Assembly (NCBI RefSeq): GCF_004323635.1 | Contig: NZ_CP036515.1 | Coordinates: forward strand, 3,597,501-3,661,500 | Length of the DNA stretch: 64,000 nucleotides | Reading direction: 5' to 3' | DNA from: Lichenihabitans psoromatis | GTDB lineage: Bacteria; Pseudomonadota; Alphaproteobacteria; Rhizobiales; Beijerinckiaceae | Part shown: in pieces, positions 51,471 to 61,932 of the stretch | Numbering within the stretch: the first letter of the stretch is position 1 | How the letters are laid out: every line of letters begins with the position of its first letter | Notes under the pieces: model-generated | What the model was told of the DNA's origin: nothing | What the model saw: the letters and a program-made list of their open reading frames with translations, nothing else | Database searches by the model: none | Translations under genes and position numbers: made by a program

Positions 51471-52237
51471 TACCAGTGGTCTGAAAGCCATGGGACGGGT
51501 CTGAGCGTCTTGTAAAACCGCTTGTACCATTTGGTTGGCCAGACGCCTTGCGCCGCATCCTTTGGACGCGGGTCACCCGTGAAGACAGCGATCCGCATAT
51601 CGGGCGCAAGCTGGGCCGGACGTGTCAGCCGCGCCGGCCATGGCGGCAGGAGCTCATGCTTGAAACTCCGGCACCAACTCGCCGGCCAAAAGGCGATCGG
51701 CAAGCCCGAGCGTTTCGTCAGGTAGATCTGTTCATTATCGAATTCGTAGGTGAGGGCGGCCCCGCCTGCTTCGAAGTCATCGACCAGATGAGCCGCCGAG
51801 CCGACGTCAAAGCGCATAACGGATGAATTGCCGATCCCGTCGCGCGACTGTGTCCAGTTGCGGATGAGGCCGAGCTTTCCAGGCTCGTAGTCGAAAAAGC
51901 CGTCGATCGGCCCCGTCACGACAACATCGAGATCGAGGAACAGCACCGGGCCAGAAAGATGGCCCAGTGGTCTGGACCATAGGCTTAACTTGCGCCACGG
52001 GCCTGGTTTGAGCCCGTCGGCGAGACGAATGGCCGGGATCGACTCGACCACGATGGCGGGATCCAGACCGGTCGCATCGTCGGTGAAGGCGACGAAGCGT
52101 GTCGGGCGCGATACGTTTCGCATCACGCCGCGATACAACCGATTGACGTAATCCGGCCCGTAGAGCGTTCCCCATTTCATGCAGATCACGGTCTGCATGA
52201 TTGGGCTTGGATCGAGGGGTGGGCGGGCAGCGTCCAT
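51467..52237 (-). CDS. Glycosyltransferase-like protein of unknown specificity
   Basis: A 256-residue protein. VICMKWGTLYGPDYVNRLYRG at the N-terminus and PVLFLDLDVVVTGPID, a DxD-type nucleotide-sugar/metal motif, resemble GT-A fold transferases such as family 8. Further features are LIRNWTQSRDGIGNSSVMRF and FDNEQIYLTKRSGLPI, where Asp/Glu residues could bind metal. No signal or membrane segment is seen, so it is cytoplasmic or peripheral. ATG 52237 has AGG upstream; ATG 52198 (MQTVICMKWG) is an alternative. Its stop overlaps that of the isochorismatase-like gene. Confidence 0.72.
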   Translation of the reverse strand: MDAARPPLDPSPIMQTVICMKWGTLYGPDYVNRLYRGVMRNVSRPTRFVAFTDDATGLDPAIVVESIPAIRLADGLKPGPWRKLSLWSRPLGHLSGPVLFLDLDVVVTGPIDGFFDYEPGKLGLIRNWTQSRDGIGNSSVMRFDVGSAAHLVDDFEAGGAALTYEFDNEQIYLTKRSGLPIAFWPASWCRSFKHELLPPWPARLTRPAQLAPDMRIAVFTGDPRPKDAAQGVWPTKWYKRFYKTLRPVPWLSDHWY

Positions 52238-52255
52238 CCGGCTCAACCTGTCGGC

Positions 52256-54049
52256 TTACTTGGGTTCGGGCAGGTTCAGGCGGATGTGCAACTCGCGCAA
52301 CTGCTTCGTGCTCGCGACCGATGGGGCGCCCATCAGCAGATCCTCGGCACGCTGGTTCATCGGGAACAGCACGATCTCGCGCAGATTCTCCTCGCCGGCC
52401 AACAGCATGACGATGCGATCGACGCCAGGCGCGATCCCGCCATGCGGCGGCGCGCCATATTGAAAGGCGCGATACATGCCGCCGAACCGCTCTTCGAGAA
52501 CGGCCTCGTCGTAACCCGCGATGCCGAACGCCTCACGCATCACCTCCGGTTGGTGGTTACGGATCGCGCCGGACGACAATTCGACGCCGTTGCAAACGAT
52601 GTCATATTGATAGGCCAGGATATCGAGCGGATCCTTGGTGCGGAGAGCCTCGAGCCCGCCCTGCGGCATCGAGAACGGGTTGTGCGAAAAGTCGATCTTC
52701 TTGTCGTCTTCGTTATACTCGTACATCGGAAAATCGACGATCCAGCAGAGCTCGAACACGTCCTTTTTGAGAAGATCGAGATCGTTGCCGATCCGGATAC
52801 GCGCCTGCCCTGCGAGCCGAGCCGCCTTGCCTTCCTGATCGCAGGCGAAGAAGACCGCATCGCCGGCCTTCAGATTCGCTTTCGCCGCGATCGTGGCTTG
52901 GACCTCCGCCGGGATGAATTTGGCGATCGGCCCCTTGCCTGTCAGCTTGTCGCCATCCTGTTCGAAGATGATGTAGCCGAGGCCTGGGGCGCCTTCGCCG
53001 CGCGCCCAATCATTCAGCTTGTCGAAGAAGGAGCGCGGTTGCGCCCCTGCCCCGGTGGCGGGAATCGCGCGCACCACGCCGCCGGCCGCGATGACGTTCT
53101 TGAACGCCTTGAACGACACGTCGGGATGGTTGAACTCCTCCGTCACGTCCACGATGACGAGCGGGTTACGAAGGTCCGGCTTGTCGACGCCATATTTCAG
53201 CATCGACTCGCGGTAGGGGATCATCGGGAACTTCTGTGTGACCGGACGGCCCCCGCCGAATTCCTCGAAGACGCCGCGCAGCACGGGCTCGACCGCCTCG
53301 AACACGTCCTCCTGGGTCACGAAACTCATTTCGATATCGAGCTGGTAGAACTCGCCCGGGCTTCGGTCGGCGCGCGCATCCTCGTCGCGGAAGCAGGGCG
53401 CGATCTGGAAGTAGCGGTCGAAGCCCGCCACCATAATGAGTTGCTTGAACTGCTGCGGCGCCTGCGGCAGCGCGTAGAACTTGCCCGGATGGACGCGCGA
53501 GGGCACCAGATAGTCGCGCGCGCCTTCGGGCGACGACGCGGTCAGGATCGGGGTCTGGAATTCGAAGAAGCCCTGGCGCTTCATGCGCGAGCGCAGGCTG
53601 TCGATCACATTGCCGCGCAGCATGATGTTCTTATGCAGCCGCTCGCGGCGCAGGTCGAGAAAGCGGTACTTCAACCGCGTTTCTTCAGGATATTCCTGCT
53701 CAGTCGCGACCGGCAGCGGCAATTCGGCCGAGGGGCCGAGCACCTCGATTGCAGTGACGTAGATCTCGATCGCGCCCGTCGGCATGTCGGCGTTCTGGGT
53801 TCCGGCGGGCCGCAGCCGCACCGAGCCGTCGACCCGCACCACCCATTCCGACCGCAGCACTTCCGCATCCTTGAAGGCCGGCGATTCCGGATCGATGACG
53901 CATTGGGTGAGGCCATAATGGTCGCGCAAATCGATGAACAGCACGCCGCCGTGGTCGCGGATGCGATTGCACCACCCGGAGAGACGCACCTCCGTGCCGG
54001 CATCGGCCGCCGTGAGTGCGCCACAGGTATGGGATCGGTAACGGTGCAT
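52256..54049 (-). CDS. aspS: Aspartyl-tRNA synthetase (probably non-discriminating)
   Basis: A class II synthetase of 597 residues. The N-terminal OB-fold anticodon domain starts [18 protein letters not shown], motif 1 includes [12 protein letters not shown], motif 2 is [19 protein letters not shown], the bacterial GAD insertion lies at about 300-420, and motif 3 is [16 protein letters not shown]. Most alphaproteobacteria use GatCAB to make Asn-tRNA, so Asp-tRNA-Asn mischarging is likely, though it cannot be shown from this sequence. The start may be ATG 54049 or the adjacent ATG 54052. It is divergent from rnd. Confidence 0.95.
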   Translation of the reverse strand: MHRYRSHTCGALTAADAGTEVRLSGWCNRIRDHGGVLFIDLRDHYGLTQCVIDPESPAFKDAEVLRSEWVVRVDGSVRLRPAGTQNADMPTGAIEIYVTAIEVLGPSAELPLPVATEQEYPEETRLKYRFLDLRRERLHKNIMLRGNVIDSLRSRMKRQGFFEFQTPILTASSPEGARDYLVPSRVHPGKFYALPQAPQQFKQLIMVAGFDRYFQIAPCFRDEDARADRSPGEFYQLDIEMSFVTQEDVFEAVEPVLRGVFEEFGGGRPVTQKFPMIPYRESMLKYGVDKPDLRNPLVIVDVTEEFNHPDVSFKAFKNVIAAGGVVRAIPATGAGAQPRSFFDKLNDWARGEGAPGLGYIIFEQDGDKLTGKGPIAKFIPAEVQATIAAKANLKAGDAVFFACDQEGKAARLAGQARIRIGNDLDLLKKDVFELCWIVDFPMYEYNEDDKKIDFSHNPFSMPQGGLEALRTKDPLDILAYQYDIVCNGVELSSGAIRNHQPEVMREAFGIAGYDEAVLEERFGGMYRAFQYGAPPHGGIAPGVDRIVMLLAGEENLREIVLFPMNQRAEDLLMGAPSVASTKQLRELHIRLNLPEPK

Positions 54050-54240
54050 CATGATCTCGTCGACATCGTAAAACGCGCGGCCGAAAAGGCGGCTCGTCAG
54101 AGCGGCGGAACAGGCCACGCCGCTTGCCGCATGTCAAGAAACGTCAGGCCGCCCCGCACGGTGGTCGACGCCTCAATCGCGAGCGTCATGCCGCGCGCAA
54201 GTGCCTCGCATCGGACGCGTTATTCGTCTATGGACGAAAC

Positions 54241-55407
54241 ATGACCGTTGTGACCACCACCTCCGACCTCGCCGCCGCTTGTCAGCGGTTTGCGACCCAT
54301 CCTTTCGTGACCGTCGACACCGAATTTCTTCGGGAAACGACCTTTTGGCCGAAGGTGTGTCTGATCCAGATCGCATCGGCCGACGAGGCCCTGGCCGTGG
54401 ATGTGCTGGCGCCCGACATCGACCTCGAGCCGTTTTTCCAGCTCATGCGCGATACGGCCGTCGTCAAAGTGTTCCATGCGGCACGCCAGGATCTCGAAAT
54501 CATCTGGAAGAGCGCCGGCATCATCCCTTTCCCGATCTTCGATACGCAAGTCGCCGCCATGGTGTGCGGTTTCGGCGATCAGGTGTCCTATGGCGAGTTG
54601 GTGCAGACGATCTGCAAGGTGCAGATCGACAAATCGTCCCGCTTCACCGATTGGGCGCGGCGCCCCTTATCGGAGGCGCAAGTCACCTATGCGATCGCCG
54701 ATGTGACGCATCTACGCGACATCTACCGCACCTTGAAGGCTCAGCTCGAAAAGACGGGTCGCCTGACATGGCTGGGCGACGAGATGCGGACGCTGACATC
54801 GCCCGCCACCTACGAGCAACATCCCGAAAGCGCGTGGGAACGGTTCCGCTCCCGCGTTCGCAAGCCACGCGATCTCGCCGTCATGATGGAACTCGCCAAA
54901 TGGCGGGAGGAGGAAGCGCAGTCCCGCGACGTGCCGCGCTCGCGCATCCTGAAGGACGACGCGTTGATCGAGGTCGCCCTGGCGGCGCCCCGAACCATCG
55001 AGTCACTGCTGGAACTTCGCGCAGTTCCACGTGGCATGGATCGATCGCGCTCCGGCGCCGATGTCGTCACGGCCGTTCAACGCGGGCTCGATCGTGACCC
55101 CAAAACCTTGCCGAAGATCGAGCGAGACCGCCGAAACGGCTCTGCCTGTGGCGCCACTGTCGAACTGCTCAAGGTCCTGCTCCGCCAGGTCGCCGAAGGG
55201 CATGGCGTCGCGGCCAAGATGATCGCCACCGTCGACGAGCTCGAGGCCATCACGCTCGACGACAAGGCGGACGTGCCGGCACTCCAGGGATGGCGTCGCG
55301 ACCTCTTCGGCCTCAAAGCCATTGAATTGAAACACGGCCGCCTCGCCCTCACGGTCGAGCGCGGCAAAGTCGTCGCTCTCGAGTGGCAGGACGCACCCGA
55401 GAGCTGA
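54241..55407 (+). CDS. rnd: Ribonuclease D
   Basis: A 3'-5' exoribonuclease that trims tRNA precursors. The 388-residue protein has the DEDDy exonuclease domain: Asp26 and Glu28 in [11 protein letters not shown], Asp83 in [11 protein letters not shown], and the final Tyr/Asp in [11 protein letters not shown]. An HRDC domain follows (about 205-290, [20 protein letters not shown]). ATG 54241 ([15 protein letters not shown]) follows GGACGAAAC. The aspS-rnd-ppx-ppk neighbourhood is conserved in Rhizobiales. It is convergent with ppx, with 29 bases between stops. Confidence 0.95.
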   Translation: MTVVTTTSDLAAACQRFATHPFVTVDTEFLRETTFWPKVCLIQIASADEALAVDVLAPDIDLEPFFQLMRDTAVVKVFHAARQDLEIIWKSAGIIPFPIFDTQVAAMVCGFGDQVSYGELVQTICKVQIDKSSRFTDWARRPLSEAQVTYAIADVTHLRDIYRTLKAQLEKTGRLTWLGDEMRTLTSPATYEQHPESAWERFRSRVRKPRDLAVMMELAKWREEEAQSRDVPRSRILKDDALIEVALAAPRTIESLLELRAVPRGMDRSRSGADVVTAVQRGLDRDPKTLPKIERDRRNGSACGATVELLKVLLRQVAEGHGVAAKMIATVDELEAITLDDKADVPALQGWRRDLFGLKAIELKHGRLALTVERGKVVALEWQDAPES

Positions 55408-55436
55408 CGACCGTCTCGATCGCTCTGTCTTGAGCG

Positions 55437-56948
55437 TCAGTCCTCGACCTTGATCTCCGCTTCACGCCCGAGCAATTTGGCGACTTGCTTCAGCCGGTTG
55501 TTGAGGCGAACGGTCGCCAAGTCGGCGAGATCGCGCGGAAGCGTGAGGGTCAGCTTGGACTTGCCGCAGCGCAACGGCGCCCGCGGCAGCACGCCCCCCA
55601 TGGCCGACGACACCTGGATGGCAACTCGCAGGATCGCACCGATAAGCTTTGCACGCTCGATCCCGGCTGGCAGCACGAGCGAGCGCAACTGCGCATTCAC
55701 GTCCCCATCGAGACCCTCGTAGCGATAGTTGATCGCCAGGGCCAAAAATCCGCGCCCCGGATGATCGATGCCGACGAAGGCCGCATTGGCGATCGTGCTG
55801 AAGGCTTGCGCGCTGCGATAGTCGGGATGGGCGCGCCACGCCGTGTCCGAGAGCAGACAGGCGGCATGACGAAGCCGTTTTTGTTCGACCGTCTCTTCGA
55901 TCAGCCCTGTCGTGAACAGCTCGTCGGTCCAGGCGGTGAGGTCGTGACCATGGCGGGGGTTTCGCGACCGGAGCGCATTGAGTTCGGCCGCCGCTTGCAG
56001 CAACGCATCCTTGCGGCGAACCTCTTCGCTCAAGCGCTCGAACAACATGCCCTCGCGGACGCCGAGCGTCGACACCACGACATCCTTGGGCTTGCCGATG
56101 CGAATGACTTCTTCCAGCACGACGGCACCGAAACCGAGCAAAGGCCGCCGGCTCGCCGATACCGTCGCGAGCGATGCGGCGGCATCCGTATCGGATGGTT
56201 CGATCAAGCTCGAGAAGATCTCGGGGTCATTGCCGGGAATGACGTAGCCGTGCATCACATGAAGCGGATAGTCGCGCTGCCGCATGTGGAGGGCCGCGAG
56301 CGCCCGCCACGTTCCGCCGACCGCATAGAAGGTTCGGCCTTTCAGATCCTTCAACGGCGCAGCCGCCGCCAAGGCATCCCGCACGATCTTGACGGCCCGC
56401 TTCGGCGAGTTCTTGGACAGGTCGCTAAGCGCCAAGCCGCCGATCGGGAGGGAAATACCCGACCCGATCCGGGTGCCTCGGACGTCGACGAGTTCGAGGG
56501 AGCCGCCACCAAGATCGCCGACAATGCCATCCGGTTGATGGAAGCCGGAAATAACGCCCTTGGCTGATAGTTCGGCCTCGCGCAGGCCGCCGATCAGCGC
56601 GATATCGGTGCCAATCGCGGCCCGGGCGAGTTCCAGGAATTGATGGCCGTTCGAGGCATCGCGCGTCGCCGCTGTGGCGAGCACGAAGATGTCGGTGATC
56701 TCCATATTGCGGCACATGACACGGAAACACCGCAAGGCCGCGAGGGCTTTGTCGATGGCATCCTGGGCCAAAACCCCGGTTGTCGCGACGCCCTTGCCGA
56801 GACCGCAGAGAACCTTTTCGTTGAAGATCGGCGTCAGGGCACGCGACAGCGACTCATAAGCGACGAGGCGAACCGAATTTGATCCGATGTCGACGATCGC
56901 AACAGGGGAACCCGCCAACCGTCCCGGAGCGGGGTGAACAACAGTCAC
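55437..56948 (-). CDS. ppx: Exopolyphosphatase (Ppx/GppA family)
   Basis: Processively releases phosphate from polyphosphate, or hydrolyses pppGpp. The 503-residue protein has the ASKHA nucleotide-binding start VAIVDIGSNSVRLVAYE, Glu-containing ATRDASNGHQFLE, and the phosphate-binding loop GIVGDLGGGSLELVDV; a C-terminal HD-like helical domain (KDALLQAAAELN onward) fits full-length Ppx. GTG 56948 is best spaced from the upstream AAAG; a TTG at 56954 is possible. It is encoded 31 bases downstream of ppk, so synthesis and breakdown of polyphosphate share a transcript. Confidence 0.93.
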   Translation of the reverse strand: MTVVHPAPGRLAGSPVAIVDIGSNSVRLVAYESLSRALTPIFNEKVLCGLGKGVATTGVLAQDAIDKALAALRCFRVMCRNMEITDIFVLATAATRDASNGHQFLELARAAIGTDIALIGGLREAELSAKGVISGFHQPDGIVGDLGGGSLELVDVRGTRIGSGISLPIGGLALSDLSKNSPKRAVKIVRDALAAAAPLKDLKGRTFYAVGGTWRALAALHMRQRDYPLHVMHGYVIPGNDPEIFSSLIEPSDTDAAASLATVSASRRPLLGFGAVVLEEVIRIGKPKDVVVSTLGVREGMLFERLSEEVRRKDALLQAAAELNALRSRNPRHGHDLTAWTDELFTTGLIEETVEQKRLRHAACLLSDTAWRAHPDYRSAQAFSTIANAAFVGIDHPGRGFLALAINYRYEGLDGDVNAQLRSLVLPAGIERAKLIGAILRVAIQVSSAMGGVLPRAPLRCGKSKLTLTLPRDLADLATVRLNNRLKQVAKLLGREAEIKVED

Positions 56949-56979
56949 AAGCAAGACTTTCTCTCGAGGCGCATCAAGG

Positions 56980-59163
56980 TCATCGCTTGTTGAGACGCTT
57001 GAGCAGGATTTTGGGGCTGGATTCTTTCAGCGACTTGCCGCGGCCGGACAGGCTGGGGTTCGTCATAAAATAATTGTGGGCATTGAACGGCTCCTCGTCT
57101 GGCCCGGAGACGATTCTCTGGCTGCTCCCATCCGGAAGAACTCGAAAACTCTGCTGATTATCGATCAGGTTGGCGATCATGATCTGGTTCAGGATCTGGT
57201 CGTGGACGGTCGGATTGTTGATCGGCAACAGGACCTCGACCCGTCGCTCGAGATTACGCGGCATGAGATCGGCCGAGGAGATGTAGACGTTGGCTTTCGA
57301 GTGCGGCAGCCCGTAGCCGCCGCCAAACGCGTAGACGCGGGAATGCTCCAGAAATCGGCCGACGATGGATTTCGCGCGGATGTTGTCGGATAGGCCCGGC
57401 ACACCCGGACGCAGGCAGCAGATGCCTCGCACGACGAGATCGATCCGCACGCCTGCCCCGCTGGCGGCGTAAAGCGCATCGATGATGTCGGGATCGACGA
57501 GCGAGTTGCACTTCAGCCAGATATTGGCCGGCTTGCCGGCTTGGGCGAAGGCCGCTTCCGCGGCGATGTGGTCCAGCAGCTTTTGCTTCAAGGTGAACGG
57601 CGACACCGACATCTGCTCGAGCCCGACGGGATCGGCATAGCCCGTGATGAAGTTGAAAATCCGCAAGACATCCCGCCCGATCGCAGGATCGGCCGTAAAG
57701 AACGAGATGTCGGTATAGATGCGTGCCGTCTGCGGGTGATAGTTGCCGGTCCCGACATGGCAATAGGTCGCGAGGCTGCCGCCCTCGCGTCGAACCACCA
57801 TGGAAAGTTTGCCGTGGGTTTTCAGTTCGATGAAGCCGAACACCACCTGGGCGCCCGCCCGCTCGAGATCGCGCGCCCAGCGGATGTTGGCTTCTTCGTC
57901 GAAGCGCGCTTTCAATTCGACCAAGGCCGTGACCGACTTGCCGGCTTCGGCGGCCTCGATCAGCGCGCGGACGATCGGGCTGTCTTTCGAGGTGCGGTAC
58001 AGCGTCTGCTTGATCGCGACGACGTTTGGGTCGCGTGCCGCCTGGGTCAGGAACTGCACCACCACGTCGAATGACTCATAGGGGTGGTGCACCACGAGGT
58101 CTTTGACCCGGATCGCCGCAAAGCAATCACCGCCATTGTCGCGCACCCGCTCTGGGAAGCGAACGTTATAGGGTGGGAATTTGAGATCGGGCCGCTCGAT
58201 CGAGACGAGCTCCGACAGTTCGTTGAGCGCGATCATGCCGTCGACCGTGAAGGCGAGATCGGACGAGACGTCGAGTTCTTCCCCGACCAGGAGCCGCAGA
58301 CCCTCTGGCATGTTGGAATCGAGTTCGAGGCGGATCACCGACCCGCGCCGACGGCGCTTCAGAGCCGATTCGAACAGCAGGACCAAATCTTCGGCCTCTT
58401 CCTCGACCTCGAGATCGCTGTCGCGGATCACTCGAAACACGCCCTGCCCATAGACCGAATAGCCGGGGAACAGCCGCGAGGTGTTCATCGCGATGAGGTT
58501 CTCGAGCGTGACCACCCGCACGACGCCGGGCGAGAATTGGTCGGGGAGCCGGATAAAGCGATCGATCTTGCTCGGCATACGGATCAGCGCATGAAGCCGT
58601 CGTCCGTCCGCCTTGCGGTCAAGGTCGAGCGCAAGCGTGAAGCCCAGATTCGGAATAAAGGGGAATGGATGCGCCGGATCGATCGCCAGCGGCGTCAGAA
58701 TCGGGAACACGTGCGACTGGAAGTGGTTTTCGAGCCAGGTCCGCTCCTGCGGGTCGAGATCCTGAGGCTCGACGATCACGATCCCGTTGGCCTGCAGCTC
58801 GACGCGGAGATCGAGCCACAGCCGCTGCTGCTCGTTGCCGAGATCCGCGACGGCGGCCGAGATGCTGGCCAGTTGCTCGGATGGGGTCAGGCCATCTTGG
58901 GAGACGGTTCGAACGCCGGAATTGACCTGTCCGTGAAGACCGGCAACCCGCACCATGAAAAATTCATCGAGATTATTGGCCGAGATCGACAGAAAGCGAA
59001 GCCGTTCGAGCAGCGGATGGTTGGGGTTGGATGATTCCTCCAACACGCGACGATTGAACTGAAGCCAGGAAATTTCCCGGTTGATGAACCGCTTGGGTGA
59101 GCTTGCGAGATCAATGCCGGCGCTCGCGATGGTCGCTTCATCGGCCTTCAGTTCGCTGTCCAT
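56980..59163 (-). CDS. ppk1: Polyphosphate kinase 1
   Basis: Reversible transfer of the ATP gamma-phosphate to polyphosphate at the membrane. The 727-residue enzyme has the N-terminal domain [18 protein letters not shown], the head domain, and two PLD-like catalytic domains. The autophosphorylated His lies in the [18 protein letters not shown] region; the preceding conserved segments are [14 protein letters not shown] and [10 protein letters not shown]. The C-terminus has [20 protein letters not shown] 59163 (MDSELKADE) has GGAG upstream at a loose spacing; an in-frame TTG at 59181 is possible. It lies between hdaA and ppx on the same strand. Confidence 0.96.
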   Translation of the reverse strand: MDSELKADEATIASAGIDLASSPKRFINREISWLQFNRRVLEESSNPNHPLLERLRFLSISANNLDEFFMVRVAGLHGQVNSGVRTVSQDGLTPSEQLASISAAVADLGNEQQRLWLDLRVELQANGIVIVEPQDLDPQERTWLENHFQSHVFPILTPLAIDPAHPFPFIPNLGFTLALDLDRKADGRRLHALIRMPSKIDRFIRLPDQFSPGVVRVVTLENLIAMNTSRLFPGYSVYGQGVFRVIRDSDLEVEEEAEDLVLLFESALKRRRRGSVIRLELDSNMPEGLRLLVGEELDVSSDLAFTVDGMIALNELSELVSIERPDLKFPPYNVRFPERVRDNGGDCFAAIRVKDLVVHHPYESFDVVVQFLTQAARDPNVVAIKQTLYRTSKDSPIVRALIEAAEAGKSVTALVELKARFDEEANIRWARDLERAGAQVVFGFIELKTHGKLSMVVRREGGSLATYCHVGTGNYHPQTARIYTDISFFTADPAIGRDVLRIFNFITGYADPVGLEQMSVSPFTLKQKLLDHIAAEAAFAQAGKPANIWLKCNSLVDPDIIDALYAASGAGVRIDLVVRGICCLRPGVPGLSDNIRAKSIVGRFLEHSRVYAFGGGYGLPHSKANVYISSADLMPRNLERRVEVLLPINNPTVHDQILNQIMIANLIDNQQSFRVLPDGSSQRIVSGPDEEPFNAHNYFMTNPSLSGRGKSLKESSPKILLKRLNKR

Positions 59164-59302
59164 CAGGTTCGAATGCTCCAAAGCGTTATGCCTGTCGTGT
59201 CCGCCTCATACGGATCGCCGGCAACAGGTTGCGACTCCATCCATAGCATCTGGCCCTCGCCGGACACCATATAGCGCAACCGTGACGCTCCCATGCCGGT
59301 CC

Positions 59303-59995
59303 CTAAAGGTCATGGTCCAGCGGGTTGTCTTCATCCGCCTGGTTGGACTCTAACAGCTTGGCCGCCATGGCGCGCGTGACCTTCCGATTGAGGCTCAAAG
59401 CCGATTGATCCAGCACCTCGACCACGCGTCGGGCCGCGTCGATCGACCGATCGAGCTGCAGCAAGAGATAGGCCACCACCTGCTCGTCGACCGTGAGCTG
59501 CCGGTCAGCGAAGAGTTTTATCAGGACGGCGCGCATTAGATCGTCGTCCGGCGGTTCGATCCGGACCATGGGGGCGAGCCGCAGACGCGAGAGCAGATCC
59601 GGCGTGGCTAGTCCCCAACGATCCGGCGGCTGCAGCGCAGTCAGCAATAAAGCGGAATGCTGTTCACGCACGAGGTTCATCAGATGAAACAACTGCGCTT
59701 CGCTCGAGCCAAGCTGGTCGGCATCGTCGATCAGCACGGGGCGGGTCGGCAGTGTGGGCAGGTCCGGCCCCGAGAGCAGATCGGCCGTCGCGACCATGGC
59801 TTTAGCGTCCGCCGCCCAAAGAGCCGCAAGATGGCTTTTCCCAGCCCCCTTCGGCCCGACCAAAATCATGACGCTGTCGGGCCAGTCCGGCCAGCGGTCG
59901 ATCATCGCCAGAGCGGCGGCGTTCGAGGTCGAGACGAGATAATCATCGCGCCCATATCGAGGCGGCAGGCTGAGATCGAACGTCAATTGCTGCAT
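59303..59995 (-). CDS. hdaA: DnaA-related regulatory inactivator HdaA
   Basis: A 230-residue AAA+ protein resembling the middle of DnaA. It couples the sliding clamp to DnaA-ATP hydrolysis to prevent re-initiation. The N-terminal QQLTFDL fits a clamp-binding peptide. Walker A is VGPKGAGKSHLA, Walker B is RPVLIDDADQL, followed by sensor-like LLTALQPPDRWG and RLRLAP. It lacks the DnaA DNA-binding domain IV, as expected for Hda. ATG 59995. It is encoded 139 bases upstream of ppk and 22 bases downstream of the AI-2E family permease gene. Confidence 0.9.
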   Translation of the reverse strand: MQQLTFDLSLPPRYGRDDYLVSTSNAAALAMIDRWPDWPDSVMILVGPKGAGKSHLAALWAADAKAMVATADLLSGPDLPTLPTRPVLIDDADQLGSSEAQLFHLMNLVREQHSALLLTALQPPDRWGLATPDLLSRLRLAPMVRIEPPDDDLMRAVLIKLFADRQLTVDEQVVAYLLLQLDRSIDAARRVVEVLDQSALSLNRKVTRAMAAKLLESNQADEDNPLDHDL

Positions 59996-60017
59996 GGGAG
60001 GCCCCCAGGCACGTCGT

Positions 60018-61160
60018 TCACGCCTCGCGGCGCAGCGCTTTTGGGATGCGTCCAGCGATCGTCTCGTCGGGCTCCCCGGTGTAGAGCGGGCTCACCAGAT
60101 ATTTGCGGAGCGCGAAACGAGCCAGAACGCCCGCTGCCGCCGCGAGCGGAACCGCGATGATGAGGCCGGTGAAGCCGAACAAGGCACCGAAGGCCAGCAA
60201 GGCGAACATGACCCAAACGGGATGCAGGCCCACCGAGGCGCCGACGAGATTCGGCGAGAGAATGTTGCCTTCGAGAAACTGCCCGGTCGTCACGACACCG
60301 ACCGTCAGAGCGACGAGAGTCCAATCGGGCCAGCTCTGAACCAGCGCTACCGCGACCGCGAAGAGCAGTACGGCCAGCGAGCCGACATAGGGGATGAAGC
60401 TCAGGAAGCCGCCCGTAATGCCGATGAGAAAGCCGAAGTTCAGCCCGACGAGCGTGAGCCCGATGCCATACCAGAGCCCCAGGAAGATACAGACGATGGA
60501 CTGCCCGCGCGCGAAACCGGCGAAGGCCGCATCGATATCGCGGGCGATCTGCCGAACATCCTCGCGGTGAGCAAGCGGCACCCACCCATCGATCGCCGCG
60601 ATCATGCTTTTCCAATCGAGCAGGATGTAGAAGGCGACGACGGGCGTCACGATCATCAGCGACAGCAGACTGAGCAAGGCCGTGCCGCCTGACCAGAGCG
60701 ATTTCAAGACGCCGACGAGGTAATTCGAGCCCTGCCCGACGACCGAGCCAATGGAGTTCTGGAAATCGGACGGGCTAAGCCCGCCGCTCAGACCGAACTT
60801 CCGGAGCGTCTCGCCTCCATAGCCGTTGACGAGCCGCGTTCCCTGTTCGGTCACCAACTGCTGCAGCTTGACCGCGAAACCCGGAAGGTTCTCGATCAGC
60901 GACGCGAATTGGTGCGCCAGGATCGGCACCAGCATCAGCACGATGAGAACGAGCAGGAGCACGAAGAGGGCGAGCAGCAAAAGCGTTGCGCCGAGCCGCC
61001 CAAGACCAAGGCGCTCGAGCCGCTCAGCCAAAGGATCGAGCAGGTAGCCGAGCGTCAGCCCCGCCGCAAAGGGCAGCAGCACGCTCGAGAGCATCACGAG
61101 CGCGTAGATCAGCAAGGCGAGAAACGCGAACCAGATCAAAACTTGGCGTTGCAGGGTCAT
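60018..61160 (-). CDS. AI-2E family (PerM-like) transporter
   Basis: A 380-residue integral membrane protein with about eight helices. It contains VLLPFAAGLTLGYLLDPLAERLERLGLGR near the N-terminus and the signature GLWYGIGLTLVGLNFGFLIG, then LSFIPYVGSLAVLL and QFLEGNILSPNLVGASVGLHP, all typical of the AI-2E/PerM family. Members export autoinducer or act as antiporters; the function here is unknown. The gene sits directly upstream of hdaA and downstream of the phosphatidyltransferase gene, the usual rhizobial order. Confidence 0.9.
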   Translation of the reverse strand: MTLQRQVLIWFAFLALLIYALVMLSSVLLPFAAGLTLGYLLDPLAERLERLGLGRLGATLLLLALFVLLLVLIVLMLVPILAHQFASLIENLPGFAVKLQQLVTEQGTRLVNGYGGETLRKFGLSGGLSPSDFQNSIGSVVGQGSNYLVGVLKSLWSGGTALLSLLSLMIVTPVVAFYILLDWKSMIAAIDGWVPLAHREDVRQIARDIDAAFAGFARGQSIVCIFLGLWYGIGLTLVGLNFGFLIGITGGFLSFIPYVGSLAVLLFAVAVALVQSWPDWTLVALTVGVVTTGQFLEGNILSPNLVGASVGLHPVWVMFALLAFGALFGFTGLIIAVPLAAAAGVLARFALRKYLVSPLYTGEPDETIAGRIPKALRREA

Positions 61161-61188
61161 TGTCGCGCCGCTTCTTTCGACCGTTCCG

Positions 61189-61740
61189 TCATGCGCTCAT
61201 ATGCTCGAGCCATTGCGCGAGATACGCCCCGGCGGACGCGACCGTCAATGCCGCAACCGTCGCCAAGGCGATTTGAAAACCGACGCCGAGGTCTGCCCCG
61301 AAACCGTTCATACCCAACACTCCCGCCGCAAAAATGATCTGCGCCGTCGTATTCAGCTTGGAGATCGGCAACGGACGGATCGGAACCGGCTTGTCGAGAA
61401 CCGCCGCGACCAGGACGGCTCCGACAATCATCAGGTCGCGTGACACCACGATGATGGCGAGCCAGTTCGGGATGACGACCGCGAAAGCCAGCGCAATATA
61501 GATCGAGACCAGCAAGGCCTTATCGGCGATGGGATCGAGATAGGCCCCGAGCTCGGTCCGGAGATCGAAGCGCTTCGCGAGATAGCCGTCGACGGCATCG
61601 GAAAGTCCGGCCACCAGAAACACCGCGAAGGCCTGCATCCAGCGCCGATCGCTGATGAGTTCGATCACGAGCGGCACCAGAAACAAGCGACCGACCGTGA
61701 TCAGATTGGGAAGGCTGGCAAAAATCTTCGAGCGGTTCAT
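61189..61740 (-). CDS. CDP-alcohol phosphatidyltransferase family protein
   Basis: A 183-residue membrane enzyme with about five helices. The catalytic CDP-OH-P motif (DGxxAxR-x8-GxxxDxxxD) is present in SDAVDGYLAKRFDLRTELGA and continues as YLDPIADK. Such proteins make phosphatidylglycerophosphate or cardiolipin-type lipids; the short length and position next to the AI-2E-family gene match the second PgsA-like gene of Rhizobiales rather than a proven PgsA. ATG 61740 (MNRSKIFASLPNLITVGR) is chosen over an upstream start inside the purM promoter region. It is divergent from purM. Confidence 0.88.
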   Translation of the reverse strand: MNRSKIFASLPNLITVGRLFLVPLVIELISDRRWMQAFAVFLVAGLSDAVDGYLAKRFDLRTELGAYLDPIADKALLVSIYIALAFAVVIPNWLAIIVVSRDLMIVGAVLVAAVLDKPVPIRPLPISKLNTTAQIIFAAGVLGMNGFGADLGVGFQIALATVAALTVASAGAYLAQWLEHMSA

Positions 61741-61932
61741 TGACGCTATCGGCACGCGGCCGCACACCCTGTCGTGAGGACGATCGGAGGCGCCGATCGC
61801 GATCGAGACCCCATCGCGCGCCGCAGTCACCGCAACTCCTTGCGGCAGGCGTCGATCGATGGTGTCAGTCGAGCCTTGCGCGGATGCGCTCAGCGGCTAA
61901 AAACCCTTTCAGCACGCACAACGACGGTGGCC

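Noticed and set aside
51964..51979. AGTGGTCTGGACCATA, an even better match to a DasR-type operator than the one near the amino-sugar operon.
   Set aside because: It is inside the coding sequence of the glycosyltransferase-like gene with no promoter nearby; treated as chance, and it weakens the call at 29705.
52286..54244. A 652-codon plus-strand frame opposite aspS.
   Set aside because: aspS motifs 1-3 are all on the minus strand; the opposite frame has no domain and no ribosome site.
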